Shown here piece by piece: positions 1-11,114 of a DNA stretch of 64,000 nt. Within the stretch, counting starts at the first letter, position 1. Every line of letters starts with the position of its first letter. A program made the translations under genes and the position numbers. The notes under the pieces are model-generated. The model was given only the letters and a program-made list of their open reading frames with translations. It searched no databases and was not told the origin of the DNA. The stretch is from Spongilla lacustris (Eukaryota; Porifera; Demospongiae; Spongillida; Spongillidae), in assembly GCA_949361645.1 (NCBI GenBank), contig OX442423.1, forward strand, positions 6,175,505-6,239,504, read 5' to 3'.

Positions 1-1181
1 CCTACCCTGGGCAACCAGGGGAGACATTGGTGCCTAGGATAGAATGTTCTATGCACTTGAAAAGATAATAATACTGAATAATGAGATCGGATTGGTATAC
101 ACTACTATACTTGTATTTCATTATCGCGGCGCTGCGACCTGCGTGCTTATATGTAGGCCTACCGGTACATGTACTATTGATTATCAGTTTATCCCACTGT
201 GAATCAAATTTGAAGATGTATGCATGTGATCTACTCTGACGAAAACAGTACAAGTCAAAATACATACATGTACTTATTGCCATTTGGGGGCACAGTATAG
301 TTAATTTATGCACAAAGCAGCTTATTGCTAGATCTGTAAGGCTCACATTTTAATGAAATGTATGCTTTTATAAAATGATCAGTATCACAAAAACCATGCG
401 TGCTTCATGTATCAGAGAGGTATTTGCTGCATGAAGTGCAAAGCCATTTACCATCATCCTTCCTCAACTTTCACTCCAGCCTCAATATGAAAGTACACTG
501 AGACATGCAAAACATATATTTCATTCATTCTTCAAGGAAGTACTGACACATGTATGTTAGACAAACCAACAGGTGGGTTCTCATGGATTTCTGTGTGGCT
601 GGATGTGTGATATTGCAAAGGGAAGTGGAAAAAGCAAAATGATAATATAAATAATTACAACCTCTCTGTCTCTTCACTGGATGGAAGGTAAATAAATGGT
701 TAGCTTCTTTAATGGTGCTAGAATATAGAGATAAATGCCGATACTGTCAAAAATATTGACATCTTCGAAGCAAAAAACAATTGTTGCGACAATTATCCAT
801 ACAGACAGTGACTTAACGCCACAATTAAAATGAGCATGTCTGTATTCTGAGGTTTAACTTGCAGCTTTAAATCCAATTACCATTGGAAATTCTTTCTTTA
901 CTATAATTTGTATGTATATTACACTATCCAATAAACAAGGTCCTATCGAGAGGAATATGCACTGTATGATTCTTAACTTGCACTGACAAGGCACTGTATA
1001 TGCACACCTAAATTTTAATAGTAATTTAGCAGCAATAGAATTAAAATAGTAATTAGTACCACACACCACACTATGAAGTTGTATATTTTCATACAAAAGC
1101 TGTGTTCATTAAGAGAGGTAGTAAAATACCATTAACAGAAAAGCAGGTGACCGATCTTAATTTTTAATTTTATACAAGTAT
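1..1181. other. AT-rich stretch, no gene recognised
   Basis: I see only short open frames without recognisable motifs, no convincing splice-delimited exon and no repeat that returns elsewhere in the window. Confidence 0.5.
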
Positions 1182-1433
1182 ACAAGATATAATGCAAATA
1201 AAATCGATTATGTAGGATTTGTAGAAAGCAATTGAGTAAAGAAACAAGGAATTATGGATATTATGCATTCTACATCCCTACATTATTTAGCAAATATACC
1301 AGCCTGAAGTTATGTAGGCATGTAATAATGAATGCTTAACCTCCATAATTCCTTGTTTCCTTACTTTTTACTCAACTGCTATCTACAAATCCTACATCAT
1401 CAATTTTATTTTTATTAAATTTTTATATTTTGT
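1182..1433. mobile_element. MITE family A, copy 1
   Basis: This is an imperfect inverted repeat. The left arm carries GTAGGATTTGTAGAAAGCAA and AACAAGGAATTATGGA, and their complements return on the right (1340-1400). The outer ends read ACAAGATATAA on the left and a degenerate complement on the right, matching the copies at 37 kb and 46 kb. It has no coding capacity, as expected for a non-autonomous DNA element. Confidence 0.75.
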
Positions 1434-1444
1434 TTCACTCAATT

Positions 1445-1472
1445 CCCCCCCCCCCCCCCCCCCCCCCCCCCC
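1445..1472. repeat. poly(C) run, about 28 C
   Basis: An uninterrupted C homopolymer immediately right of the family A MITE. It is one of many G/C homopolymers in the window. Confidence 0.95.
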
Positions 1473-1680
1473 ATGGGTTCCTACTTATGCATGAGAACAA
1501 AGAAGGGCAACCTTGGAATACTACCCATTTATATAGTGCAATGTCATGTCACAGCAGTTTGATCTGCTAGCTTGCCATCATCATTAATTAAATCACATCA
1601 CAATTAAACGCTTTCTTGCTAACGTCTCTGAACTGGCATGTGAACAACACCCAGCCTCTCAGCCAGGTTATTCTGGAAGG

Positions 1681-1945
1681 CAAGCATTCTAGAACAACTG
1701 TGTCCTAACGAATTTGACCAACAGTTCCTAGTTATTTTTTATCTTGTATGTTTAAGAACTATGTCTTTGAAAATGCATTTTGTAAAAACACCTGTTGTGA
1801 GCAGCTCCATCACAAGTAATTGCCATTAAATTTACATTTTCTCCATTGCATTCCTGTTCAAAATCAGTCAGTATGTTATTGATTAACCCTAAATTAGTGA
1901 ATCCAACAAGTTTACAGTTGTGTTTATCAAATACTAAACCCTCTA
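1681..1945 (-). pseudogene. P-element/THAP9-like transposase fragment, copy a
   Basis: On the minus strand this reads as part of a transposase core, with a GLVFDKHNCKLVGFTNLG motif followed by an ITCDGAAHNRCFYKMH motif. I recall the same pair (V-x-D-K-H-x-G-x-x-x-G-F-x-N-L-G, then T-x-D-G-A-x-x-N-R) from THAP9/P-element-type transposases of marine invertebrates. The frame stops shortly after the second motif, so it is a fragment. A near-identical segment lies at 2783-3047 in the same orientation, about 1.1 kb away. The family name is from memory; that it is a transposase remnant is the stronger claim. Confidence 0.65.
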
Positions 1946-2782
1946 AAAAAGAAGTTGAAGTGAGGTGAGGAGGAATTAGTAGTGATGGAACAAAATGCTA
2001 TGCTCAGACCACAAATGCCATTTTCCTACCTCACACGCTTTTATTAAACCGCTCGAGGTCACTAGCTACCAAAAGTGGTTCATCAGAATTAACCTAAGCA
2101 TAGCACACACACCCATCATTTCATACACAAGAACCTCCATCACTCGATCCTCACAGGATTCAAAGCTGTACACATTTTTCTTGTTCTTCAAAGCCATTAG
2201 CAAAGGCATCATGATTAATTGCCATAAATGCCTGTCCTTGTTTCATTGATAAAAGCAATTGGCCATTCACACCAAAGATGCTTACCAGATTGCTTTCCAT
2301 TTTAATGTGTGCACAGCACAGAGTATGACTAATATCATAGCCAAACTGTATCTCATGTATCCAGCTGTGTTGGGGCAAATAGGTGGAGAAGGAAATGATT
2401 TGTGAAGGAGAGGAAGGAAGAAGAGAAGGGGAAGGGAGAAGAGAGGAATGGGAGAAGAGAAGAGATATTAAGACAGACTGAAAAGCATTGCTAACTAATT
2501 TGCTCAGTAACTTTGAAATAACCAGCAATGAAATGTTTACTGAATGCAGTAATTCATATACCCACCTGAGCTGCTAAGTTCACTTGCATTCTTGAATATG
2601 AGTCAAGTTGCAAATGTTCTTTTGTAATTTTTTTAGTAAAGAAAGCCCAGATGATTGTCCGCTCTTATTAACTACTTCTTGAAGATGAGCCCAATTAATG
2701 AATTTCCATTTCTCTGTGCATTGTATACAATAAGATACAAGTTAAGTGATACACCTCCCTCTCATATACTTATACTAACCTA
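1946..2782. other. spacer between the duplicated transposase fragments
   Basis: It holds a purine-rich GAAG/GGAGAA tract at about 2400-2465 and a minus-strand open frame (2160-2528) that owes much of its length to that tract. No recognisable domain was seen. Confidence 0.4.
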
Positions 2783-3047
2783 AAGCATTCTAGAACAACT
2801 GTGTCCAAACGAATTTGACCAACAGCTCCTAGTTATTTTTTATCTTGTATGTTAAAGAACTATGTCTTGGAAAATGCATTTTGTAATAACTCCTGTTGTG
2901 AGCAGATCTATCACAAGTAATTGCCATTAAATTCACATTTTCTCCATTGCATTCCTGTTCAAAACCAGCCAGTATGTTATTGATTGACCCTAAACTAGTG
3001 AATCCAACAAGTTTACAGTTGTGTTTATCAAATACTAAACCCTCCCT
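2783..3047 (-). pseudogene. P-element/THAP9-like transposase fragment, copy b
   Basis: A direct repeat of 1681-1945 differing by scattered substitutions, with the same start and end points. It encodes the same K-H-N-C-K-L-V-G-F-T-N-L-G and C-D-G-A-A/x-H-N-R type motifs on the minus strand. Two copies in the same orientation suggest a tandem duplication inside a decayed element, or two independent insertions. Confidence 0.65.
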
Positions 3048-3512
3048 AATCTTTATTTAATTGAACAGCAACACAACATATTTATTCTGTTCCTCTTCTA
3101 AATATGCCTCCTTACACAGCTGTTCATTAACTTCTGTCTGAAAACCTGATGCTGATCATATGCGATGGGAGTAGTCATATAAGCTTCATGAAGATGGTAA
3201 TGTTAATACACCAGTGCTTCTAAGTCCTTCATATGCACTAGATGATTTAAAATGCAGACACCACTTGTTCAGTGCTGGATGCCATCTTGCATTCTTTGTT
3301 GTTGCTGACCTTTAAAGCTTAAAGTTGTTGTTCCCTAAATAAGGATCCTCACTATATGTTTTTTTTCTAATATCATCTGTCATATCAGACATGATATATA
3401 TAAAATCAGTATGCACTTGTTCATCTAAATGCACACTGCAATAGCATCTTTCAAATTCTTTTCAGTAGTTTGCTGAGAAGCCTAGTTTAGTGAGTTTGCT
3501 TCTGTGGTGTAT

Positions 3513-3953
3513 TCAAAAACGAAAAATTACATGACTTGACGGTGCAGTACATCTATCTGGAGATGAATTCAACTTATCAGTCCAACGATGATATGTTTTG
3601 CACAGTGTGCCTCTGTATGCAACACAGCTACTGCACTTTAGTTTGTCTTGGACAATAACTGTACATTTAGTACATCTAACAGTACTATCATACTTTTGAT
3701 CACTAACATACACTGGAGCATATTGATCAACAGTAGTAACAACAGTTTTACTATCACTTGATCTTAGTTCACCCTTTTTACATTGAGCCATTTCTACAAA
3801 ATGCTTGTCAGGGTGACCTGGGCATAGGGAACATTTTTCAAGCACTGCCATTAGGTCATTCAAGGCTGCAGGAGTACGTTTGTCTGGAAAATTTGTCAAT
3901 GAAGAGCACTCTTTTTTCATTATGCAGTGACCATGTACAAATGCATTCCACAT
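3513..3953 (-). pseudogene. N-terminal region of a transposon-encoded protein, Cys-rich
   Basis: A 146-residue open frame. It holds a first cysteine pair (CSLCPGHPDKHF, about residues 41-52) and a second cluster (TVRCTKC near residue 90, then CSSCVAYRGTLCKTYHRW, about 108-125), followed by a serine/histidine motif (APSSHVIFRF) at the C-terminus. The pattern C-x2-C, YRxTLxxxYxRW, SSHxxxRF is one I remember just upstream of the transposase core in sponge and cnidarian THAP/P-like elements. The core fragments at 2783-3047 and 1681-1945 lie downstream on the same strand, in the expected order. It probably belongs to one decayed element spanning about 1.7-4.4 kb. Confidence 0.6.
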
Positions 3954-4329
3954 TATAGATCACTATTGACTTTTATGGTGTGAGTGAGCAAAAGTGGTTG
4001 GGCAGAACTTGTATGCACATATGATGCTGGATGTTGGATGCTCAACTAGCTTGCAGACAGTGAGGCTATTCAAAGATTGAGTAAATGGAGGCTGAAAAAC
4101 CCATTGTGAACTAGGTAGGTAATGTAATAGAGTGGTATATTGATTGAAGTGATGCAGTAGTGTTGGTAGCAAATTTGTCTAGGCAATTTATAAGAGAAAC
4201 ATATATACACATAAATGTAAAAATTAATGTGTAAGATAACACACATACATGAAATTCACAAAGCTCACTGTTTCGAAGACATCCTTAAGTCGTTTATTAG
4301 GCCATCCTGCTTGCCGCTAATGGTCAGAG

Positions 4330-4425
4330 AGCATTTCATTCTTCTTTGTATTCTGCCAAGACAGAACTTCTTTCCAGCCATCTAACCACTTCACAACACA
4401 TAGCACATAGGCCAAACAAGAAAAA
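4330..4425 (-). pseudogene. short transposon-protein fragment (KWLDGWK motif)
   Basis: The minus strand encodes VKWLDGWKEVLSWQ followed by a lysine/asparagine-rich stretch and a stop. A diverged second copy of this peptide lies at about 58755-58825 on the minus strand. It sits upstream of the Cys-rich ORF at 3513-3953 and may be its preceding exon. The function is not recognised. Confidence 0.45.
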
Positions 4426-4499
4426 AATATGAGTTTTAATCTTACAAATCATTCAGACAAATATACATTTTTATAACCAGAGATAATAGTAACCAGAGA

Positions 4500-4995
4500 T
4501 AATCTATTATCTCTGCAGTAATGCCCAAAAGGGTTGTGTCCAAGGACAGCTGGTATGGCTGTATCGAGTGAGTTCTTGGTGTCTTAACAACCCATGGTCA
4601 GGACAACAAGTTTTGATTATGTAGTGTTCAGATTAATACTAAATATATACAGAGACTCTGCAAAATGGGTCCTATTGATGGTCCTCTAATTGTAAATTCT
4701 GCAGCTCCTTGGCTGTTTGCAACAGTCATCAATAGTGTGTACAATTTCTAACCTGTTGTCATCATTTGTTCGACTACATTGCTCACATGGTAACTGTAAC
4801 AGAGCATCTGCGTTCAAGTGCTTTTTAGCCATTTATCCTGGGGTAAGTATGGAGAGAAATGTTCCTCCACAGAGCCTAAAAATACTCCATAGCTAGTAAC
4901 TCTTTCCTTGTCACACAGTAATTGTGCTCCACTTTAGACAGTGTGCACTCCCATACTCTAACACATCACACCTTATCCAGCAATTGGTCATACAT
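4500..4995 (-). pseudogene. Ty3/gypsy pol remnant (RNase H to integrase linker)
   Basis: Minus-strand reading shows a TLSKVEHNYCVTRKELLAME motif, the conserved RNase H segment of Ty3/gypsy polymerases (compare YCV(T)RKELLA at about 43.2 kb in the complete element). It is followed downstream, after stops, by a QLEDHQ motif typical of the linker before integrase. There are several in-frame stops and no LTR was recognised nearby, so this is an old fragment. Confidence 0.7.
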
Positions 4996-6140
4996 CCCAT
5001 GGGACCAGTTGATTTGATATTCAATAGGGCAGTTAAACGTCCTTCTACTAACAGAGGGTCAAAGATCTTGTGAGCCTTTCAAGTGAGCAGAAGTCTTAGC
5101 ACTTCCCAAAGGGCACTTGTGATATATAGTGGTAAGGTAAAATGGACAACATCAAGGATATGCTGTATCCTCATGCCAGATGGACCACGTTGAAATATTA
5201 ATATTTTGGAACAAGATATTGTAAGATTAAGCCTGATACTATGCAATTTTATAAATGCACAAGTACTTCAACAAAGCCAAAAAGAAATTTAACACAGCAA
5301 GAGCTGCTTGCCCTCCTGAATATCAGCCAGACTGGACCAGTTTGGATTAGTTGATTCATTATACCTAACCTCTACTGTTACTGCAATGTAACATATTGTA
5401 ATGGGCAATGATATCTTTGCTTACAACTGACTACATTGTAACCATAATGATTGAGGACACATAGCACAGGTATCATCTGAGTTGTCTATATATATAGCTA
5501 CATGTACTACTTGATTGCTGCTTGCAACACTATGGATGGATTTTGATGGAGCCTGAGGAAGAACTGAACACCAAGAGGCTGCATGGGGGATGATGCAGAT
5601 AGGAGGCTTGCAGAAATACTCATGAGTATAGTGAACATGCATGACATATATGGTTGGCTCAACTTGTTAATCTTGTGGGATGTGAGTATGCATGCATAAG
5701 TGTTTTGTGAATTATATTTTACATTCATGCTGTTATAATATTAGTAAATAAATGTATATCATTAAATGCATGAATGTGTAATGGAAAATGTACATCCCCT
5801 AACTGCCAAAGATTACAGAGTGTCCCCATGAGACCAGTGTTGTGGTATATTTTATTGTGAACAGTATCCTACATTACGTACAATGATACACTCCCCATGC
5901 AGCTATTTACGCATGCATCTGTCATGGGCCTGTTTATTATAATGTGCTGTAAACCTGATCTCAATAAAAATAACAACAAGTCCACATCCTGTCTAGTTGT
6001 TTTTATGACTATTATTTTATAAATGTGATATATTTATCAATCAATATTTGCACACCTACAATCTCAATTGTCACAATTTTTTGCTCAGCTTCTGCAACTA
6101 TGTACTAACAGCAATGCATTAAACAGTAATAGTTTGTTCA
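4996..6140. other. no gene recognised; 3' flank of CD225 gene 1
   Basis: I found no supported coding region. The last ~150 bases (about 5990-6140) resemble the sequence after the stop codons of the other two CD225 copies (about 22930-23080 and 59760-59915), so this part is probably 3' UTR and flank. Confidence 0.5.
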
Positions 6141-7586
6141 CTAAAGATTGTTCAGTAAGTAGCAGTAGTACGTCGAGTAGGAGGTTGTGTAGGAGTATGA
6201 GCTGTAGCTGTTAGAGTAGGTGCAAAAGGGGTATGAGCAGTACCTGCAGTAATATTGGTGCCAACCAGGGGTAGGGGAAATTGTGGAAATTGTTGGTTTA
6301 ACAGCTGCACTAACAGTCACAGCAATAGGAGTGATTATTGCAATCGCTACCACAACATGGAAGAGCACAGCAGCAATGTTGAGAGCCAGTGCAATGTAGG
6401 CCTTCTGTTTGGCACCAGTCTGGTTCCCAGCAGCATCATCATTCTTGGCCTGTACAGAAATAGAACCCATGCAATGATGGGTTTTATATGATAACGTACA
6501 GATAATTATAATTTCAATGAAATTGGTACAATTATGCATGTACAAACTCTTATTTATGCAAATTCACCATTTGCACAATTTTCTGTTCGTTTCAGCAGAA
6601 AACATGCAAGGAAGTTCTCTTAGCATAATTGCAGGCTCATGGCTCATACAACACAGCCAGACAGGTCTGCGCGCTAGCATAATACCAATATATTGCAACA
6701 GTGTGCAAGATACATGTAGGAATTATAGTGCAACAAAAGTATCGGCTGAAGCAACAACATAAGGTTACCATGCATCTATTGGGCAGGTTGGGAATTAAAC
6801 GAACAAGTATGGCAGAAGCAAACAAACACATCTTGCAAATTCCACTGAGAATGTAATGTAGTAATTTTGACACAAACCGGCAGAACTGTAATAGTAGATA
6901 TATTTGATCCATAGCTTAACTCCAGATATAACTCCAGATTTGACTTCACAAGAGATGTATACTAGCCAGTCACTTGCCAAATGAATTTACATGATGTTAA
7001 TTTTATTCTACCAACAAATTTAGCATGTCTACAACCACTTATATTGGCATGTACACTGCACTTTAAGGAAGGATGGTACATGTATGTACATATATACCTA
7101 CTATGAAATGAAATTCAACACAGTTATAAATCATTCCAAAAATGTAGTGACTCAAAAAATTTTAACATTTAATTTGGGGATACCTTCTCACATATTCAGC
7201 TGCATTAATGAAGTTATAACATATGGTACATGTACATTACTTAAATGGAGCACTTACTGCTGAAGCCATGACCATTGCTGGGATGGTGCACAACAGAGAT
7301 GGCCACCCTCCACAGATTAGACAGAAGACAGTCATTATGATGGAGAGGGTCATGTAATGGTCTCCTGTTGAACGTATCACAGTGGTGGACTGCACTGGTG
7401 ATGGATGTGTTCCTACCACCACAACATTGGTGCTTTGCTAGAGAAATATTAGACTTATTAAACACTTAGCTAATTGACAAATTACTACCTGTTGTTGAGA
7501 GACTGAACCTGGGGCATATTGAGGTGATGGGGGCTGGTATCCTGTGTGGCCATATGGTGCATATCCAGGCTGGGCTGGTGCATATC
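6141..7586 (-). CDS. CD225/dispanin family membrane protein, gene 1 (3 exons visible)
   Basis: A small two-pass membrane protein of the CD225 (dispanin/IFITM/PRRT-like) superfamily, whose members act in membrane trafficking and fusion control. Visible exons on the minus strand are 7586-7489 (proline/tyrosine-rich: PPGYAP, GYAPYGH, QYAPGS), 7437-7258 (60 codons) and 6449-6141. The middle exon has the CD225 signature: DHYMTLSIIMT, then a Cys-rich hydrophobic helix (VFCLICGGWPSLL) ending MVMASA. The last exon begins AKNDDAAGNQTGAKQKA, then the second membrane helix, then a tail rich in Tyr, Ser and Cys. Splice sites fit: donors GTAGTA (exon 1) and GTAAGT (exon 2), acceptors CTCTAG and GTACAG. 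Phases match at both introns (0). An upstream start exon was not found. A duplicate lies at 23.1-24.7 kb. Confidence 0.85.
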
Positions 7587-7599
7587 CTGGAGGATGAAA

Positions 7600-7825
7600 A
7601 TAAATACATCTATATACACATGGACAATCATCCTGCTACATATTTAATCAATACAGCAGCAGGTACTGAAGAGGGAGTAAACGCACTTTTCCCCTCCCAC
7701 ACACATTTGTAAGGATTGCAATTGTGATTTGCATGTACTCAAGTTAGTTTTGTCAGAACGAGGCTATATTTCGCAAACTTAAGATCTGCTAACCTGTGTT
7801 TGCGCGGCTCTAGAGTGAAACGACA
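7600..7825. other. upstream of CD225 gene 1, no exon recognised
   Basis: A start-codon exon for CD225 gene 1 should lie upstream of 7586 on the minus strand, but I could not pick one out here. Confidence 0.3.
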
Positions 7826-8032
7826 ATGTGGTCTAGGTCCTTGAAAATGCAGCAAAACAAAAGAAAGGGATTTATCAGAAAGCTTTTGAAGATCAACACG
7901 GTCAATTTACACCCGTTTGTTGTTTCAGTGGATGGACTCCTGCACAGAGACGCAAACCATTTTATGAAGCGTATAGCTGCTAGCCTTGCAACGAAATGGC
8001 AGAAGTCTTACTCATGCAGAAACAGTTATTAG
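7826..8032 (+). pseudogene. C-terminal fragment of RLE-type retroelement polyprotein (subfamily III)
   Basis: The peptide LHPFVVSVDGLLHRDANHF followed by IAASLATKWQKSYS aligns by eye with FTPFVVTADGALGLEA...FYS in the larger minus-strand copy at 54.6-55.4 kb. That conserved block follows the endonuclease-like domain. The frame is lost soon after KSYS. It is a short dead fragment immediately left of the foldback pair. Confidence 0.65.
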
Positions 8033-8101
8033 ACACTTTAAAGCAGCTTTCAAGAATGGTGACAATTTTGACAACAATATATATATATATATATAATAAT
8101 A

Positions 8102-8909
8102 TGGGACAGTATCCGCGAAACTTTCGTACGTTTTATAACATTATAAAACAATAGTGTAATAACGTTTGAATCACTATATCTTCCGAACGTTAAGCGTTAT
8201 TGACATTCTATTTTCAGCACTTCATACTACACCATTTCTCTATGACAAAATACATTTTGGAGTCTTGCAGTTGCTCCGTACCAGCATTGCAACGTTCGAT
8301 ACCCCACCGGGTTCAAAGCCACCATAACTTTCGATAGGAGCCATCAAATCGCTTCAAATTCGGTTTGTAGGTAGAGAGGTCCTATACCTATCTACTTGTT
8401 TTGTTCGTTAATTTTTATGCCATCCGTTACAGAGATACAGTTGAGCAAACTACGTGTGCGTTTTCCCGCTTGATTCGCGCCAATGATATAACCACCGCCT
8501 CCCCATACATTGAGCGAGAAGCGATTTGCCCAAATCATTGGCGCGAATCAAGCGGGAAAAAATGCACGTAGTTTGTTCAACTGTATCTCCATAACGGATG
8601 ATATAAAAATTAACGAACAGAACAAATCGATAGGTATAGGACCTCTCTACCTACAAACCGAATTTGAAGCGATTTGATTGCTCCTATCGAAAGTTATGGC
8701 GGGTTTGAACCCGGTGGGGTATCGAACGTTGCAATGCTGACAAGGAGCAAGTGCAAGACTCCAAAATGTATTTTGTCATAGAGAAATGGTGTAGTATAAA
8801 GTGTTGAAAATAGGATGTCAATAATGTTTACCGTTCGGAAGATATAGCGATTCAAACGTTATAACACTATTATCTTATTGTGTACGAAATTTTCGCGGAT
8901 ACTGTCCCA
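8102..8909. mobile_element. foldback element, family C copy 1
   Basis: An 808-bp element that is almost entirely two ~395-bp inverted arms around a short central segment near 8505. The ends read TGGGACAGTATCCGCGAAA and the complement. It sits in (AT)n sequence, so the target duplication cannot be read. There is no coding capacity. Confidence 0.85.
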
Positions 8910-8946
8910 TATATATATAATTTTATAATTATAATTTATATATATA

Positions 8947-9766
8947 TGGGACAGTTTCCGCGAAAATGTCCGAGTTTTATAACATTATAATCTTATAAAA
9001 ATACTTCTTGTTTGAATCGCTATATCTTCCGAACGCTAAACGCTATCAACTTCCTATTTTCGAAAGTTCATATTACACCATTTTTCTATGATAAATTACA
9101 TTTTGGAGTCTTGCACTTGCTCCATGCCAGTATTGCAACGTTCGATACCCGACCAGGTTCAAACCCGCCATAACTTTAGGTAGGAGTAATCAAATCGCTT
9201 CAAATTCGGTTTGTAGGTATAGAGGTCCTATACTTATCGATTTGTTCTGTTCGTTAATTTTTATGCCATCCGTTACGGAGATACAGTTGAACAAACTACG
9301 TCCACTTTATCCCGCTCGATTCCTGCCAATGATTTTGGCAAATCGCGTCCCGCTCAATGTATGGGGAGGCGGTTGTTATATCATAGGCGCGAAACGAGCG
9401 GGAAAAAGTGCACGTAGTTTGTTCAACTGTATCTCCGTAACGGATGGCATAAAAATTAGCGAACAGTACAAATCGATAGGTATAGGACCTCTGTACCTAC
9501 AAACCAAATTTGAAGCGATTTGATTACTCCTACCCAAAGTTATGACGGGTTTGAACCCGGTCGGGTATCGAACGTTGCAATACTGGCATGGAGCAAGTGC
9601 AAGACTCCAAAATGTAATTTATCATAGCGAAATGGTGTAGTATGAACTTTTGAAAATAGAAATTCGATACCGTTTAGCGTTCGGAAGATATAGCGACTCA
9701 AACAAGAAGCATTTTTATAAGATTATAATGTTATAAAACTCGGACATTTTCGCGGAAACTGTCCCA
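8947..9766. mobile_element. foldback element, family C copy 2
   Basis: An 820-bp element with the same termini (TGGGACAGTTTCCGCGAAAA) and long arms as copy 1. It starts 37 bp downstream of copy 1, across an AT-rich link. Its asymmetric centre (about 9335-9380) is the complement of copy 1's centre, so the two lie in opposite orientations. An open frame at 9242-9523 lies inside the arm and is not a gene. Confidence 0.85.
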
Positions 9767-10002
9767 TCGAGAGTTACGGCAGTAACTCTCATATAGGATT
9801 TGTGCCGTATCATGAATATCATTAAAAAAACGCGTCCCGCGTATAACTCACGAACCGAGAAACGGATAGTGTAGCTCTTTATTGCTATCGATCCACAATG
9901 GAAAGACGATCATTTTCATGTTTTGTTCAAGTCGCTAGACCGTGTACTTTAAGAGAACAAAAAAGCTCGTAGTTCTCGTTCCCAGACCGTAATTTGTCCA
10001 TA

Positions 10003-10026
10003 GTCGTCGTCGTCGTCGTCGTCGTC
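10003..10026. repeat. (GTC)n microsatellite
   Basis: Eight consecutive GTC units. The matching place in unit K copy 2 has none, so it expanded after the copies separated. Confidence 0.9.
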
Positions 10027-10343
10027 TTTATGGGTGAGTATAACTCGAGATAGGAAAGGTTTTAAAGAGCGCCAGTTACACCAAAAATCGTAGAAAAATC
10101 TGACAATACATCTTCAGGTATCAGATATATAAATAAAGCATATAACCAATATACGTAATTTGCAGCTGTTCTCGCGCGCCAAGATATCAGTACGTAATCT
10201 CACGTAATATAGAGAGTTAGCTATATTAAAACCGTTTCCATGACAATGCTTCAGAATTGTGGATTGTGTATGATTGGCATGGAACACTTACAGGTGTGAG
10301 TTTCGTTTGTGTTTTTAGTTTTGCTCACCATTTTTAGCTAGCG

Positions 10344-10592
10344 ATGTTGTATTTGTCAAAATGCCTTTACCGTTTACGGCTACGAAAGAGGAAAGCTAAG
10401 CGACTAGAGGAATACCTCCTACATCGAGACTATGAGTTAGAGTCCTCCCGAGTTCGGTACCGGTACGATGCTGATGCTGAACAAAGGCGGGCGTCTGCTG
10501 AGGCTCAGCTCGTGACATGTACAGAGCAAATCTGGAGTCGAACCGAGCTTCTGGCAACAGGAAAAGAATTCTGTTGCGGTGCGAGCTTCTAA
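10344..10592 (+). pseudogene. broken 5' part of an R-A-S-repeat transposon protein
   Basis: A basic ORF (LRLRKRKAKRLEEYLL at the start) with a YDADAEQRRASAEAQ motif. Comparison with copy 2 shows small insertions here (about 7 nt near the start and 11 nt after RRASA) and a small deletion, which shift the frame so that later repeats are lost. The intact-frame motif is a periodic R-A-S-(A/K)-R repeat about 20 residues long. I associate this with N-termini of large transposon proteins (Helitron/PIF1 or OTU-containing types) in sponges; that association is from memory. Confidence 0.5.
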
Positions 10593-10827
10593 GAAGCGAC
10601 GTTATGAACTGAACTCAGACCAGAAACGAGCTTCTAAGAAGGAAAGCTTGGCGCGTGAGTTTCGAACTAATGGAACAACTACAAATGTAACATAACTGTA
10701 AACATTGTGTTGCTAGGCAATAAACGTGGGAATTACAACGGCTGGATTTTATCGTACAATCGTATTCAACATTGTACTACATGTATACCTATATACTAGT
10801 AGTCACTTATTAAAAAAAATGAGTGAA

Positions 10828-11114
10828 ACAAGATATAAAAAACATTCTCTCTGAGAAAGGTAGCGGTATATAGGATTTGAAAGAAATGGTGGTGTAAAAA
10901 GGAAGGGAACAAGGGATTCATGCAGAGGAGATACAATGATTATTCCTATATTTAGCACTGTATAGAACGTCATTACTATTATGTTGCTAAATATAGGAAT
11001 AATCATTGTATCTCCTCTGCATGAATCCCTTGTTCCCTTCCTTTTTACACCACCATTTCTTTCAAATCCTATATACCGCTACCTTTCTCAGAGAGAATGT
11101 TTTTTATATCTTGT
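10828..11114. mobile_element. hairpin/MITE family B, copy 1
   Basis: A near-perfect 287-bp inverted repeat with ends ACAAGATATAAAA / TTTTATATCTTGT and only a ~40-bp asymmetric centre. The same hairpin sits at the same place in unit K copy 2. The terminal motif is shared with family A MITEs, which suggests a common transposase. Confidence 0.85.

Larger units (their letters stand above)
9767..11114 (+). mobile_element. mobile unit K, copy 1 (with 3' hairpin)
   Basis: A 1.35-kb unit repeated in inverted orientation at 21371-22626. The shared sequence starts at TCGAGAGTTACGGCAGTAAC, includes the R-A-S-repeat ORF, and ends exactly at the outer end of the terminal hairpin (10828-11114). Flanks outside are unrelated, so the two copies are independent insertions of one unit or a dispersed inverted duplication. 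This copy has a (GTC)n expansion at 10003-10026 that is absent in copy 2. Confidence 0.75.

Noticed and set aside
6255..6491. Plus-strand frame opposite the CD225 last exon (also 23190-23426)
   Set aside because: It is antisense to a well-supported exon with matching splice sites; its conservation follows from the real gene.
9242..9523. A 93-codon frame in the foldback region
   Set aside because: It crosses the centre of a palindromic element and is mirrored by the arm sequence; no motif.
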